From assembly GCA_017648805.1 (NCBI GenBank), contig JAGCIC010000144.1, forward strand, positions 1 through 9,590: a stretch of 9,590 nt of DNA, given 5' to 3'. The notes below the pieces were generated by a model, which did no database searches, was not told the DNA's origin, and was given only the letters and a program-made list of their open reading frames with translations. This stretch comes from Clostridia bacterium. GTDB taxonomy: Bacteria > Bacillota_A > Clostridia > Christensenellales > Aristaeellaceae. This document shows positions 1 to 6,580 of this stretch, piece by piece. The position numbers and the translations under genes were made by a program. Each line of letters begins with the position of its first letter. Position 1 is the stretch's first letter.

Positions 1-1025
1 AGATCGCCTTCGGTATAAGGATGAGCGACGAGTGCGTGTTCTGGGAGCTGGGCGAGGAGGGCGAACCCTGGGGCTACACTCCCTGGGAGCGCCGGCTGGA
101 CCTGAACAGGCGCTACAACGATAAAGCGGAGAAGATAGTGGGCAGACGGCTGCTTAAAGAAGAACTGCCCCCGGAGGACGCCGCTTTCCCGTACGTTAAG
201 CGCATAGGCGAGGTGTTCGGCAGCGAATACGCGCTGGAAAACGGCACCGAATGGCTCAAAAGGAGCATTTTTGACGAAAAGCAGCTGGAACAGACCCTGG
301 ACCGGGTGGAAAAGCTGGACTTAAGGGAGTTCATGCTGCCCCCCAACTGGGAAAGCGAGAAAAAGCGCATATACGAAAAGTACGGGTTGGTGCCTCCCCG
401 CATGCACTGGGTAAGGGGTCCGGTCACGCTGGCGTGCTCCCTGATGGGCACCACGGAATTCCTCTACTTCCTGGCGGACGAGGACGAGCTGGCGGAAAGG
501 TTCTCTTCCGTAATGACGGATGTCATCATTAAGATGGCTGAAATAATGGACGAGGAAGCGGGCAGGACCGGCGCGGATGAAAAAGGTTTCGGTTTCGCTG
601 ACGACAACTGCTGTCTGCTCAGCCCCTCACTGTACAAAAAGTTCGGCTACCCGGTGCTCAAAAAAGTGTTCGCGCGCTTCTCTCCCGACGAGGGGGACGA
701 AAGGTTCCAGCATTCCGACAGCGCCATGGGGCACCTGCTGCCGCTGCTTGGCGAAATGAACCTCACGGGTGTGAACTTCGGGCCCACGGTGCTGGTGCCG
801 GAGATCAGGAAGTACCTGCCAAACGCCCGCATAGACGGCTGCATCGCCCCGTTCACATTTATGAACAATGACGAAAAGCAACTCACATTCGAGACGCTCC
901 GTGACATAGAGGCGGGCAAAAAGTACGGCGGCGTGAACATCTGGACCGCGGGCTCCATAAACAACGGTTCCAGCTTAAAGAGCATGCGGCTGATGATGGA
1001 CCTGGTCTGGGACAACCAGAGATGA
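1..1025 (+). CDS. Uroporphyrinogen decarboxylase-superfamily protein, 5' partial
   Basis: This is the 3' part of a URO-D-superfamily TIM-barrel protein. The reading frame is open to the left edge (codons from base 3 read I-A-F-G-I-R), and the first ATG at 21 has no Shine-Dalgarno at proper spacing, so the true start is probably upstream. Numbering from that Met, the late URO-D-like core is visible: a LSPSLYKKFGYPVLKK segment (about 200-215), then QHSDSAMGHLLPLL (230-243), then VNFGP (251-255). Related methyltransferases of this superfamily (MtaA type) carry a zinc-binding HxC at about the H231 position; here it reads H231-S-D233. Genuine HemE is unlikely, because no haem gene is nearby and the gene heads a pectin operon 16 nt before an acetylesterase. 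Similar proteins occur beside clostridial plant-polysaccharide genes, as I recall, but their reaction is not established. Family placement is fairly sure; the function is unknown. Confidence 0.75.
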   Translation, partial: IAFGIRMSDECVFWELGEEGEPWGYTPWERRLDLNRRYNDKAEKIVGRRLLKEELPPEDAAFPYVKRIGEVFGSEYALENGTEWLKRSIFDEKQLEQTLDRVEKLDLREFMLPPNWESEKKRIYEKYGLVPPRMHWVRGPVTLACSLMGTTEFLYFLADEDELAERFSSVMTDVIIKMAEIMDEEAGRTGADEKGFGFADDNCCLLSPSLYKKFGYPVLKKVFARFSPDEGDERFQHSDSAMGHLLPLLGEMNLTGVNFGPTVLVPEIRKYLPNARIDGCIAPFTFMNNDEKQLTFETLRDIEAGKKYGGVNIWTAGSINNGSSLKSMRLMMDLVWDNQR

Positions 1026-1029
1026 TGAC

Positions 1030-1035
1030 GGGAGA
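1030..1035 (+). promoter_or_regulatory. Ribosome binding site fixing a GTG start
   Basis: GGGAGA lies 6 nt before the GTG at 1042. The nearby ATGs at 1022 and 1025 are in a different frame from the acetylesterase, and the translation from the GTG begins immediately before the SGNH block I motif. The GTG is therefore the best start. Confidence 0.7.
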
Positions 1036-1041
1036 CGCCAA

Positions 1042-1701
1042 GTGACCATATTCATATGCGGGGATTCCACCGCCGCCGGCTATCCGCCCGAACAGGCGCC
1101 GCAGACGGGTTGGGGGCAGCTGCTCGGAGAGCTTATAGGAGATATCCCGGTGGTGAACTGCGCCATGGGCGGCAGGTCCACCAAGAGTTTTATTTCCGAA
1201 GGGCGGCTGGTCGATATAGAAGAACAGCTTGAACCGGGAGACCTGATGCTCATACAGTTTGCGCATAACGATGAAAGCGACCTGGTATGGCGGCACACGG
1301 ACCCGTGGACGAGCTATACAAACAACCTGGAGATATTCGTGGACACCGCACGGCTGTACAAAGCGGTGCCCGTGCTTATGACGCCCATATGCATGCGGCT
1401 GTGGCAGGACGGGAAGCTTATTGAAAGCCACGGGGATTACGTAAAAGCGGTGCATATTCTGGCTGCAAAAAGGAACGTGCCGCTTATAGACATGTACGGT
1501 AAGAGCCGGGAGCTGGCTGAAAAACTCGGTGAAGAGGGGAGCAAGACCCTGTTCATGCATCTGGAGAAAGGCGAGTATCCCGCTTTTCCGGAAGGCCGTC
1601 AGGACAACGCGCATACCCAAAGGGCAGGGGCGGCTGCGTTTGCCAAAGTTGCCGCGGAAGAGCTTAAACGCCTGGGACTTATACGGGAGGCCGCGCTATG
1701 A
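1042..1701 (+). CDS. Rhamnogalacturonan acetylesterase-like SGNH hydrolase (CE12 type)
   Basis: A 219-residue single-domain SGNH/GDSL esterase expected to remove acetyl groups from galacturonate residues of rhamnogalacturonan or pectin fragments. All four blocks are visible: GDST with nucleophile Ser9 (block I), GGRSTKSF with the oxyanion Gly43/44 (block II), FAHND with Asn76 (block III), and DNAHT with Asp188 and His191 completing the triad (block V). The FAHND and DxxH(T) versions fit the rhamnogalacturonan acetylesterase group rather than lipases. The GTG start puts the first beta strand right at the N terminus, so there is no signal peptide and the enzyme should be cytoplasmic. Its stop overlaps the next start by 4 bp (ATGA), implying translational coupling. 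It is clearly paralogous to the C-terminal domain of that next gene. The exact acetylated substrate is inferred from context. Confidence 0.88.
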   Translation: MTIFICGDSTAAGYPPEQAPQTGWGQLLGELIGDIPVVNCAMGGRSTKSFISEGRLVDIEEQLEPGDLMLIQFAHNDESDLVWRHTDPWTSYTNNLEIFVDTARLYKAVPVLMTPICMRLWQDGKLIESHGDYVKAVHILAAKRNVPLIDMYGKSRELAEKLGEEGSKTLFMHLEKGEYPAFPEGRQDNAHTQRAGAAAFAKVAAEELKRLGLIREAAL

Positions 1702-3326
1702 TCTATGTGGTAGCCAAAGACGGCAGCGGCGACTTTACTTCCGTACAGCAGGCGGTGGACGCGCTGCCCATCTGTTCGGATACGCCGAATATACTTGTAC
1801 TGCGCATGGGCGAGTACCCCGAGCGGGTAGTAGTGGACAAAAGCGACGTGCGCATAGTTGGCGAAGCCCGGGACAGAACGGTGATCACCGCATCCGCGTG
1901 CGCCAAAGATATTGACGGCGAAGGCAGGGAGAAGGGCACGTTCCTGTCCGCGACGGTGATCATTACCGGCGACAGGGTTGAACTCGAGAATCTGACGATC
2001 CGCAACGACGCGGGGGACGGCAGACAGGCAGGCCAGGCGGTGGCGCTGTACGCGGCGGGCGACAGGGGCGCATTCAGGAACGTAAAGCTCATCGCCCATC
2101 AGGACACGCTGTTCTGTGGCCCGCTCATGGAGAAGGTCGTAAAGGACATTAACGGCAGGCGCGGCACGGCGCAGGTGGTGGAAAGCGTGGGCGACTGCCC
2201 GCCCACTTTCGCCCGGGAATACTTTGAAAACTGTTATATCCGGGGAGACGTGGACTTTATTTTCGGCCCATACCGCTGCTGGTTTGAAAACTGCACGCTG
2301 TTCATGAACGGGCGGGGCGGCTGGTACACCGCCGCAAACACTCCCGAAACGCAGCCTCACGGCTTCGTGTTCCGTAACTGCCGCCTCACGGGCGAGTGCG
2401 GCGAAGGAGAAGCGTATCTGGGGCGCCCCTGGCGCAAATATGCCCGCGCCGCGTTCATTTCCTGCGACATGGACGCGCATGTGGCCCCTCAGGGCTTTGC
2501 CGACTGGAACGAGGAAAAACCGGTCACCCGGCGGTATCAGGAGTACGGCACGACGGGCGAACGCAGCGAGCTTTCGGTGCGGCATCCCTCAGAAAAGCGG
2601 CTCACCCTGGAAGAAGCGCAGCAGCTCACGCTACCGCAGGTCATAGGCGGCAGCGACCTGTGGCGGCCCGACAGGCGCGTGCCAACCGTGTTCCTGGCAG
2701 GGGATTCAATCTGCGCGGACAAGCCTGCGAACGAGTATCCCATGCGTGGCTGGGGACAGGAGATACAAGCGTTTATACCCGGCAGATATGTACAGAACGA
2801 GGCCCGGAACGGGCGCTCCAGCAAAAGCTTTATTGCTGAAAAGCGGCTGTCTTTCATAGAGCTGTGCCTGCGCCCCGGGGACGCGCTGCTGATAGCTTTT
2901 TCCCACAATGACGAAAAGGCGGACGCCGAAAGGCACACCGACGCCCGCGTGACCTTCCCGGAATATCTGAACATGTTCATAGACGCGGCATTAAGGCAGG
3001 GCGCTCGGCCCGTGCTGCTCACGCCCATGCCCCGCAGAAGGTTCGGAGAGGACGGAAGGCTGATACCCACCCACGGGGAGTATCCGGACGCCATACGCAC
3101 GCTGGCGCTGCACAGGGGAGTAAAGCTCATCGACCTGGAACGTATGGCGGTGCCCCTGCTGGAAGCGGATGGCATCGAAGCGTCCAAAGCGTGGTACTGC
3201 CACGCGCCGAAGGGGCACTGTAACTACCCGGACGGCGTGGAGGACAATTCCCATTTAAGCCGGACAGGCGCCGCCCGCGTGGCGGAAATGATCGCCGGAG
3301 CGCTCAAGGAGGACCAGATATGGTAA
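1698..3326 (+). CDS. Pectin methylesterase (CE8) fused to rhamnogalacturonan acetylesterase (CE12)
   Basis: A 542-residue two-domain de-esterifying enzyme. Residues 1 to about 300 form a CE8 right-handed beta-helix pectinesterase: GEYPER (38-43), Gln113 in GQAVAL, Gln135-Asp136 in HQDTLF (acid/base), Asp186 in DFIFG (nucleophile), and Arg243 with Trp245 in LGRPW. It should hydrolyse galacturonate methyl esters, releasing methanol. After a short linker, residues about 328-542 form an SGNH acetylesterase: GDS with Ser337, NGRSSKSF (371-378), SHND with Asn403, and EDNSH with Asp516 and His519. All catalytic residues are present in both halves. The QDT-to-DFIFG distance is about 50 residues, much longer than in plant enzymes. 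GGGAGG at 1685-1690 precedes the ATG by 7 nt. There is no signal peptide, so it is probably cytoplasmic. It overlaps the neighbouring gene on each side. Domain assignments are strong; substrate details are inferred. Confidence 0.93.
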   Translation: MIYVVAKDGSGDFTSVQQAVDALPICSDTPNILVLRMGEYPERVVVDKSDVRIVGEARDRTVITASACAKDIDGEGREKGTFLSATVIITGDRVELENLTIRNDAGDGRQAGQAVALYAAGDRGAFRNVKLIAHQDTLFCGPLMEKVVKDINGRRGTAQVVESVGDCPPTFAREYFENCYIRGDVDFIFGPYRCWFENCTLFMNGRGGWYTAANTPETQPHGFVFRNCRLTGECGEGEAYLGRPWRKYARAAFISCDMDAHVAPQGFADWNEEKPVTRRYQEYGTTGERSELSVRHPSEKRLTLEEAQQLTLPQVIGGSDLWRPDRRVPTVFLAGDSICADKPANEYPMRGWGQEIQAFIPGRYVQNEARNGRSSKSFIAEKRLSFIELCLRPGDALLIAFSHNDEKADAERHTDARVTFPEYLNMFIDAALRQGARPVLLTPMPRRRFGEDGRLIPTHGEYPDAIRTLALHRGVKLIDLERMAVPLLEADGIEASKAWYCHAPKGHCNYPDGVEDNSHLSRTGAARVAEMIAGALKEDQIW

Positions 3327-4423
3327 CCGAATTCGTAAACGATTCCGCCCGCAAGTTCGCCGACAGCCTGATGAAGCGCTGCGGACTGCTCACCGCCCGC
3401 TGGAGCTACGATTATTCCGTGGTGTGGCGGGGCATGGAGGCGCTGTACGCCCTGACGGGAGACAAAAAGTACTACGACTACATCTACGACGCCGTGGATA
3501 CGTTCATTTCCCCCGAAGGCGAGATAAGGGACTATAAACTGGAAAGCTACAACCTGGACCTGCTTTGCATAGGCAAGGAGCTTATATATCTGTATAAGCG
3601 CACGGGGGAGGAGCGCTTCCTCAAGGCCGTAAAACTGTTAAGGAGCCAGCTTAACGACCAGCCCCGCACCAAAGCGGGAGGCTTCTGGCACAAAAAGATA
3701 TACCCCAACCAGATGTGGCTGGACGGACAGCACATGTGCGTGCCGTTCTACCTGATGTACGAACTGGAGTTCGGGCACGACGAAGATGCCATAGACGACG
3801 CGGCCATGCAGCTGATACTCGCCTATGAGAAGACCTACGACCCTGCCACGGGCCTTAACCGCCACGCCTGGAACGAGGACAGACTGCAGCCCTGGGCGGA
3901 CAGGGAGACGGGCCTCGCGCCTCACGCCTGGGGCAGGGCCATGGGCTGGTATATGGTGGCGCTGGCGGACAGCCTGGAACTGCTGCCGAAGGCCAACAAA
4001 CACTACCCTCGCGTGCTGGAGATCTTCAACAAAGTCAGCGAAAAGCTGCTTTCCACTCGCTGCGACGGGGTGTGGTACCAGGTGCTGGACTGCCCGGACA
4101 GGCGGGGAAATTATCTGGAATCCTCCGCCAGCTGCCTTATCACCTGCGCCATACTGAAAGGCGTGCGACTGGGGCTGCTGCCCGAAGAATACGGAAAAGA
4201 AGCGCAGTTCAGCTTCAGGCAGGTACAGCTCAACTTCCTGGGGCAGATGGACGACGGGGAGTATTTCATAGCCAAGTGCTGCAAGGTGGCCGGCTTGGGC
4301 AACACGCCCTACCGGGACGGTTCCTTCGATTATTATATGAGCGAGGACATCATCCGCAACGACCTTAAGGCCGCGGGCGGCTTTCTGCAGGCGGCTGTAG
4401 AATATGATCTGGCGAAAAAATAG
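3320..4423 (+). CDS. Unsaturated rhamnogalacturonyl hydrolase, GH105 (YteR/YesR type)
   Basis: A 367-residue (alpha/alpha)6-barrel hydrolase of GH105, which hydrates and removes the 4,5-unsaturated galacturonate left at the non-reducing end of oligosaccharides by rhamnogalacturonan or pectate lyases. Recognition rests on QMWLDGQHM (131-139), whose Asp135 corresponds to the essential Asp of Bacillus YteR, on YNLD (77-80), on WGRAMGWY (204-211) with conserved Arg206 and Trp210, and on WYQVLD (252-257) and ESSAS (267-271). Length matches the family. AAGGAGG at 3306-3312 precedes the ATG by 7 nt; the start overlaps the previous stop by 7 bp, so the two are likely translationally coupled. There is no signal peptide, consistent with the usual cytoplasmic location. 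Its presence implies that a polysaccharide lyase acts elsewhere, since none is encoded here. Whether it prefers a rhamnose or another neighbouring sugar cannot be read from sequence. Confidence 0.92.
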   Translation: MVTEFVNDSARKFADSLMKRCGLLTARWSYDYSVVWRGMEALYALTGDKKYYDYIYDAVDTFISPEGEIRDYKLESYNLDLLCIGKELIYLYKRTGEERFLKAVKLLRSQLNDQPRTKAGGFWHKKIYPNQMWLDGQHMCVPFYLMYELEFGHDEDAIDDAAMQLILAYEKTYDPATGLNRHAWNEDRLQPWADRETGLAPHAWGRAMGWYMVALADSLELLPKANKHYPRVLEIFNKVSEKLLSTRCDGVWYQVLDCPDRRGNYLESSASCLITCAILKGVRLGLLPEEYGKEAQFSFRQVQLNFLGQMDDGEYFIAKCCKVAGLGNTPYRDGSFDYYMSEDIIRNDLKAAGGFLQAAVEYDLAKK

Positions 4424-4428
4424 GGAGG
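4423..4428 (+). promoter_or_regulatory. Ribosome binding site deciding the GH28 start
   Basis: GGGAGG begins on the last base of the GH105 stop codon and lies 5 nt before the ATG at 4434. An in-frame ATG at 4404 inside the GH105 gene has no comparable site and would add ten unrelated residues, so 4434 is preferred. Confidence 0.75.
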
Positions 4429-4433
4429 CAGGC

Positions 4434-5966
4434 ATGAAGCTTTTATACGTGAGCGCCGTGAGCGCGGCGCTGCTGGTCGACGAGCAGGGCGATTATTATT
4501 CGAGAGAAGCGTACACGCTTTATGTGAACGGAAGTCCCGTCAATGGCGAAACCAGCGTGATCAGCCTGTACGGGCTTGCTCCGGACACGGAGTATGAGGT
4601 CAGAAACGGCGCTGAAACGCTGTCTTTCCGCACCAAAGGCGAGTACTGCTGTTTAAACGTGCGGAATTTCGGCGCGAAGGGCGACGGTGAGACCGATGAC
4701 ACGCCCGCAATACAGGCCGCCATATGCGCGTGTCCCGAAAACGGCAGGGTGCTGATCCCGGTTGGCAGCTACCACGTGCTGCCCCTGTTCCTTAAAAGCG
4801 ATATGACTCTGGAGATCGCCAAAGGCGCGGAACTGCTTCTGTGCACCGACATAAATGCGTTCCCCGTACTGCCCGGGAGGGTGGACGCGAAAAACGCCCA
4901 CGGCGAATACATAGTCGGCGGCTGGGAGGGGGAAGCCCACTTAAGCCGCGCCTCCGCAATAAATGGGTTCGGCCTTAAGAACGTGAATATCATCGGTGAG
5001 GGCACCGTGAACGGCCGGGGCGGCGAAGCGGGCTGGTGGGCAAATCCCAAGACAGGCGACAAACCCGCACGCCCCCGGATGCTGTATCTGAGGGACTGCG
5101 AGCATGTGACCGTACAGGGCGTGCACTTCATCAATTCCCCATCCTGGAACCTGCATCCCTGCTTCAGCCGCGACCTGTCCTTCATAAGCGTCAGGGTCAC
5201 CGCGCCCAGGAAAAGCCCCAACACGGACGGCTTCGATCCGGAAAGCTGCTCGGGCGTTAAGGCGCTGGGCATGCGCTTTTCCACGGGCGACGACTGCATC
5301 GCGATCAAGTCCGGCAAGATGTACATGGGAAAAGAGTATAAGACTCCCTGCGAGGACATAGAGATCGCGTACTGCCTGATGCTGGACGGCCACGGCGGCG
5401 TGACCGTGGGCAGCGAGATGAGCGGCGGTGTCAGGCGGGTGCGGGTGCACAGCTGCCTTATGGAGGGCAACGACAGGGGCCTGCGCATAAAGACACGCCG
5501 GGGCCGCGGCAAGTGGGGCGTGATAGACGACATAGTGTTCACGGACGTGAAAATGGTCCGCGTAAAAGCGCCGCTCACCGTGAACGCCATGTATTTCTGC
5601 GACGCGGACGGCAAGGGCCCCTACGTGCAGAGCCGGGAAAAGCAGCCCGTGGACGAAGGCACGCCCACCATCGGCAGCGTGACCTTCGAGCGCGTGACGG
5701 CCACCGACTGCCAGGCGTGCTGCGCGTATATGCTGGGACTGCCGGAAAATCCCGCCCGGGAGCTCAGGCTCAGGGACTGCGTTTTCACCATGGACGAACA
5801 TGCCGAGCCCATGAGTCCCGTCATGGCCTGCGGCGTCGATCCCACTGTAAGGAAGGGCATATACGCCCGCTTTGTCGAAAAAGTCACCCTGGAAAACGTG
5901 CGCATGACGGGTGTGGAAGGAGACGAAGTGACGGTCGAGGACGTGGGAGAGGTCATAAACCGCTAA
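4434..5966 (+). CDS. Polygalacturonase-type glycoside hydrolase, GH28
   Basis: A 510-residue GH28 right-handed beta-helix hydrolase, expected to cleave alpha-1,4 galacturonic acid links in (oligo)galacturonides, probably from an end as in bacterial exo-polygalacturonases. Residues 1 to about 68 look like a small fibronectin-III-like beta-sandwich (LYVNGSPV, LYGLAPDTEYEVR). The helix begins at VRNFGAKGDGETDDTPAIQ (76-94), the usual GH28 entry. The four family motifs are intact: SPNTDGFD with Asp265, STGDDCIAIKS with Asp286 and Asp287, DGHGG with His320, and RGLRIKTRRGRG with Arg351 and Lys353. The N terminus starts directly with a beta strand and lacks the n-h-c pattern of a signal peptide, so the enzyme is probably cytoplasmic. 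It is the last gene of the pectin operon, 10 nt after GH105. A rhamnogalacturonan hydrolase or xylogalacturonan specificity cannot be excluded. Confidence 0.92.
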   Translation: MKLLYVSAVSAALLVDEQGDYYSREAYTLYVNGSPVNGETSVISLYGLAPDTEYEVRNGAETLSFRTKGEYCCLNVRNFGAKGDGETDDTPAIQAAICACPENGRVLIPVGSYHVLPLFLKSDMTLEIAKGAELLLCTDINAFPVLPGRVDAKNAHGEYIVGGWEGEAHLSRASAINGFGLKNVNIIGEGTVNGRGGEAGWWANPKTGDKPARPRMLYLRDCEHVTVQGVHFINSPSWNLHPCFSRDLSFISVRVTAPRKSPNTDGFDPESCSGVKALGMRFSTGDDCIAIKSGKMYMGKEYKTPCEDIEIAYCLMLDGHGGVTVGSEMSGGVRRVRVHSCLMEGNDRGLRIKTRRGRGKWGVIDDIVFTDVKMVRVKAPLTVNAMYFCDADGKGPYVQSREKQPVDEGTPTIGSVTFERVTATDCQACCAYMLGLPENPARELRLRDCVFTMDEHAEPMSPVMACGVDPTVRKGIYARFVEKVTLENVRMTGVEGDEVTVEDVGEVINR

Positions 5967-5976
5967 TTTTCGGCTA

Positions 5977-6005
5977 TTGTCTTTTCACTGCCTTCATGGT
6001 AGAAT
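5977..6005 (+). promoter_or_regulatory. Extended -10 SigA/sigma-70 promoter
   Basis: A -35-like TTGTCT (5977-5982, 4 of 6 consensus) is followed by a 17-nt spacer and a -10 TAGAAT (6000-6005, 5 of 6). A TG at 5997-5998 gives the TGn extended -10 form. The predicted transcript begins near 6012, before the GGAGG at 6023-6027 and the ATG at 6037. This stretch is visibly AT-richer than its surroundings. It marks the start of a new transcription unit after the pectin operon. I see no operator repeat and no intrinsic terminator in the 70-nt gap. Confidence 0.7.
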
Positions 6006-6036
6006 ATAGCAAATCTGACCACGGAGGCGGTTTTTT

Positions 6037-6579
6037 ATGGACGTGAGCACAGCGGCGCGCAAAAAGCACATGCTGGCGTTTGAGACCGCCGTAAGGAACT
6101 GCATCAAGCCCGGCAAACTGGGCCAAAAGCGGGAAGTGAATATCTCCGAGACGGACGCGCAGGAGCTGTACGGCTTCTATTATAAACATGTGGCGCAGGA
6201 CAGGGACAAGGCGCTCACGGCTATTGGCGTCGCCAGCCGCAGGGCCGCGGCAAAAAGCGCCGCGACTAGCGTGTTCGTGTTCGTGGCGATGCTCACGCTG
6301 TTGGTGACATTCATATTCAGAAGCGTGTGGGCGACATTGCTGGTGCTGCTGGTATCCGCGCTGGTCATATACCTTCTGTGGGCCAGGCGGCGGGTGGCTC
6401 AGAAGATCTGGGCGAACCGGAAGGGATTCAAGCGAGGCACCGAAGAGGCGCTGGAAAAGATGTGCATGATACTGGCGCTCAGTCCCCTGCGCAGCGCGAA
6501 GCTGCCCATCGCCGGGGGGCTTGCGGCCGCGGCAGCCGTATGCGCCTATAAATTTATAAGTACTTTGATCGGAGGCTGA
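6037..6579 (+). CDS. Small membrane protein of unknown function
   Basis: I do not recognise this 180-residue protein. A basic, soluble N-terminal region of about 72 residues (several Lys/Arg; a short helical-looking stretch 38-60) is followed by a likely membrane hairpin: TM1 about 75-94 and TM2 about 97-115, separated by only a few residues. An Arg cluster (ARRR, 116-119) follows TM2, then a charged cytoplasmic segment (116-155) and a third hydrophobic Ala/Gly-rich segment (about 156-177) at the C terminus. The positive charges predict a cytoplasmic N terminus. There is no enzymatic motif, signal-peptide cleavage site or lipobox. GGAGG at 6023-6027 lies 9 nt before the ATG, behind a good promoter. 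The coding sequence ends 1 nt before thyX, and its last codons carry the thyX ribosome binding site, so the two are almost certainly co-transcribed. Any functional link to nucleotide metabolism is unproven. Confidence 0.8.
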   Translation: MDVSTAARKKHMLAFETAVRNCIKPGKLGQKREVNISETDAQELYGFYYKHVAQDRDKALTAIGVASRRAAAKSAATSVFVFVAMLTLLVTFIFRSVWATLLVLLVSALVIYLLWARRRVAQKIWANRKGFKRGTEEALEKMCMILALSPLRSAKLPIAGGLAAAAAVCAYKFISTLIGG

Positions 6580-6580
6580 A

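Noticed and set aside
21..23. ATG at 21 as the true start of the URO-D-like gene
   Set aside because: The frame continues upstream to the window edge, no properly spaced ribosome binding site is present, and a URO-D barrel should have more sequence before this point.
1..1025. Calling the first gene hemE (uroporphyrinogen decarboxylase proper)
   Set aside because: The visible motifs (HSDSAMGHLLP, VNFGP) and the pectin context fit a divergent superfamily member rather than haem synthesis; the diagnostic N terminus is outside the window.
883..1620. Long minus-strand open frame opposite the acetylesterase
   Set aside because: Typical antisense shadow in GC-rich coding DNA: low-complexity, His/Pro/Arg-rich translation, no family motif, and the plus strand carries a complete SGNH enzyme.
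1599..2585. 328-codon minus-strand open frame opposite the CE8 domain
   Set aside because: No recognisable motif or start context; the plus-strand frame has every CE8 catalytic residue.
4404..4433. Earlier in-frame ATG for the GH28 gene
   Set aside because: It lies within GH105 coding sequence without a ribosome binding site, while 4434 has GGGAGG at good spacing and begins at the first beta strand.
4452..4471. Short inverted repeat AGCGCC/GGCGCT at the GH28 start
   Set aside because: Only 6 bp of stem in Ala/Val-coding GC-rich sequence with no supporting context; expected by chance.
4769..5801. Two overlapping minus-strand open frames opposite GH28
   Set aside because: They overlap each other in different frames and show no protein-like motifs; the plus-strand GH28 is intact.
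5967..5999. Intrinsic terminator after GH28
   Set aside because: There are short T-runs but no GC-rich stem before them.
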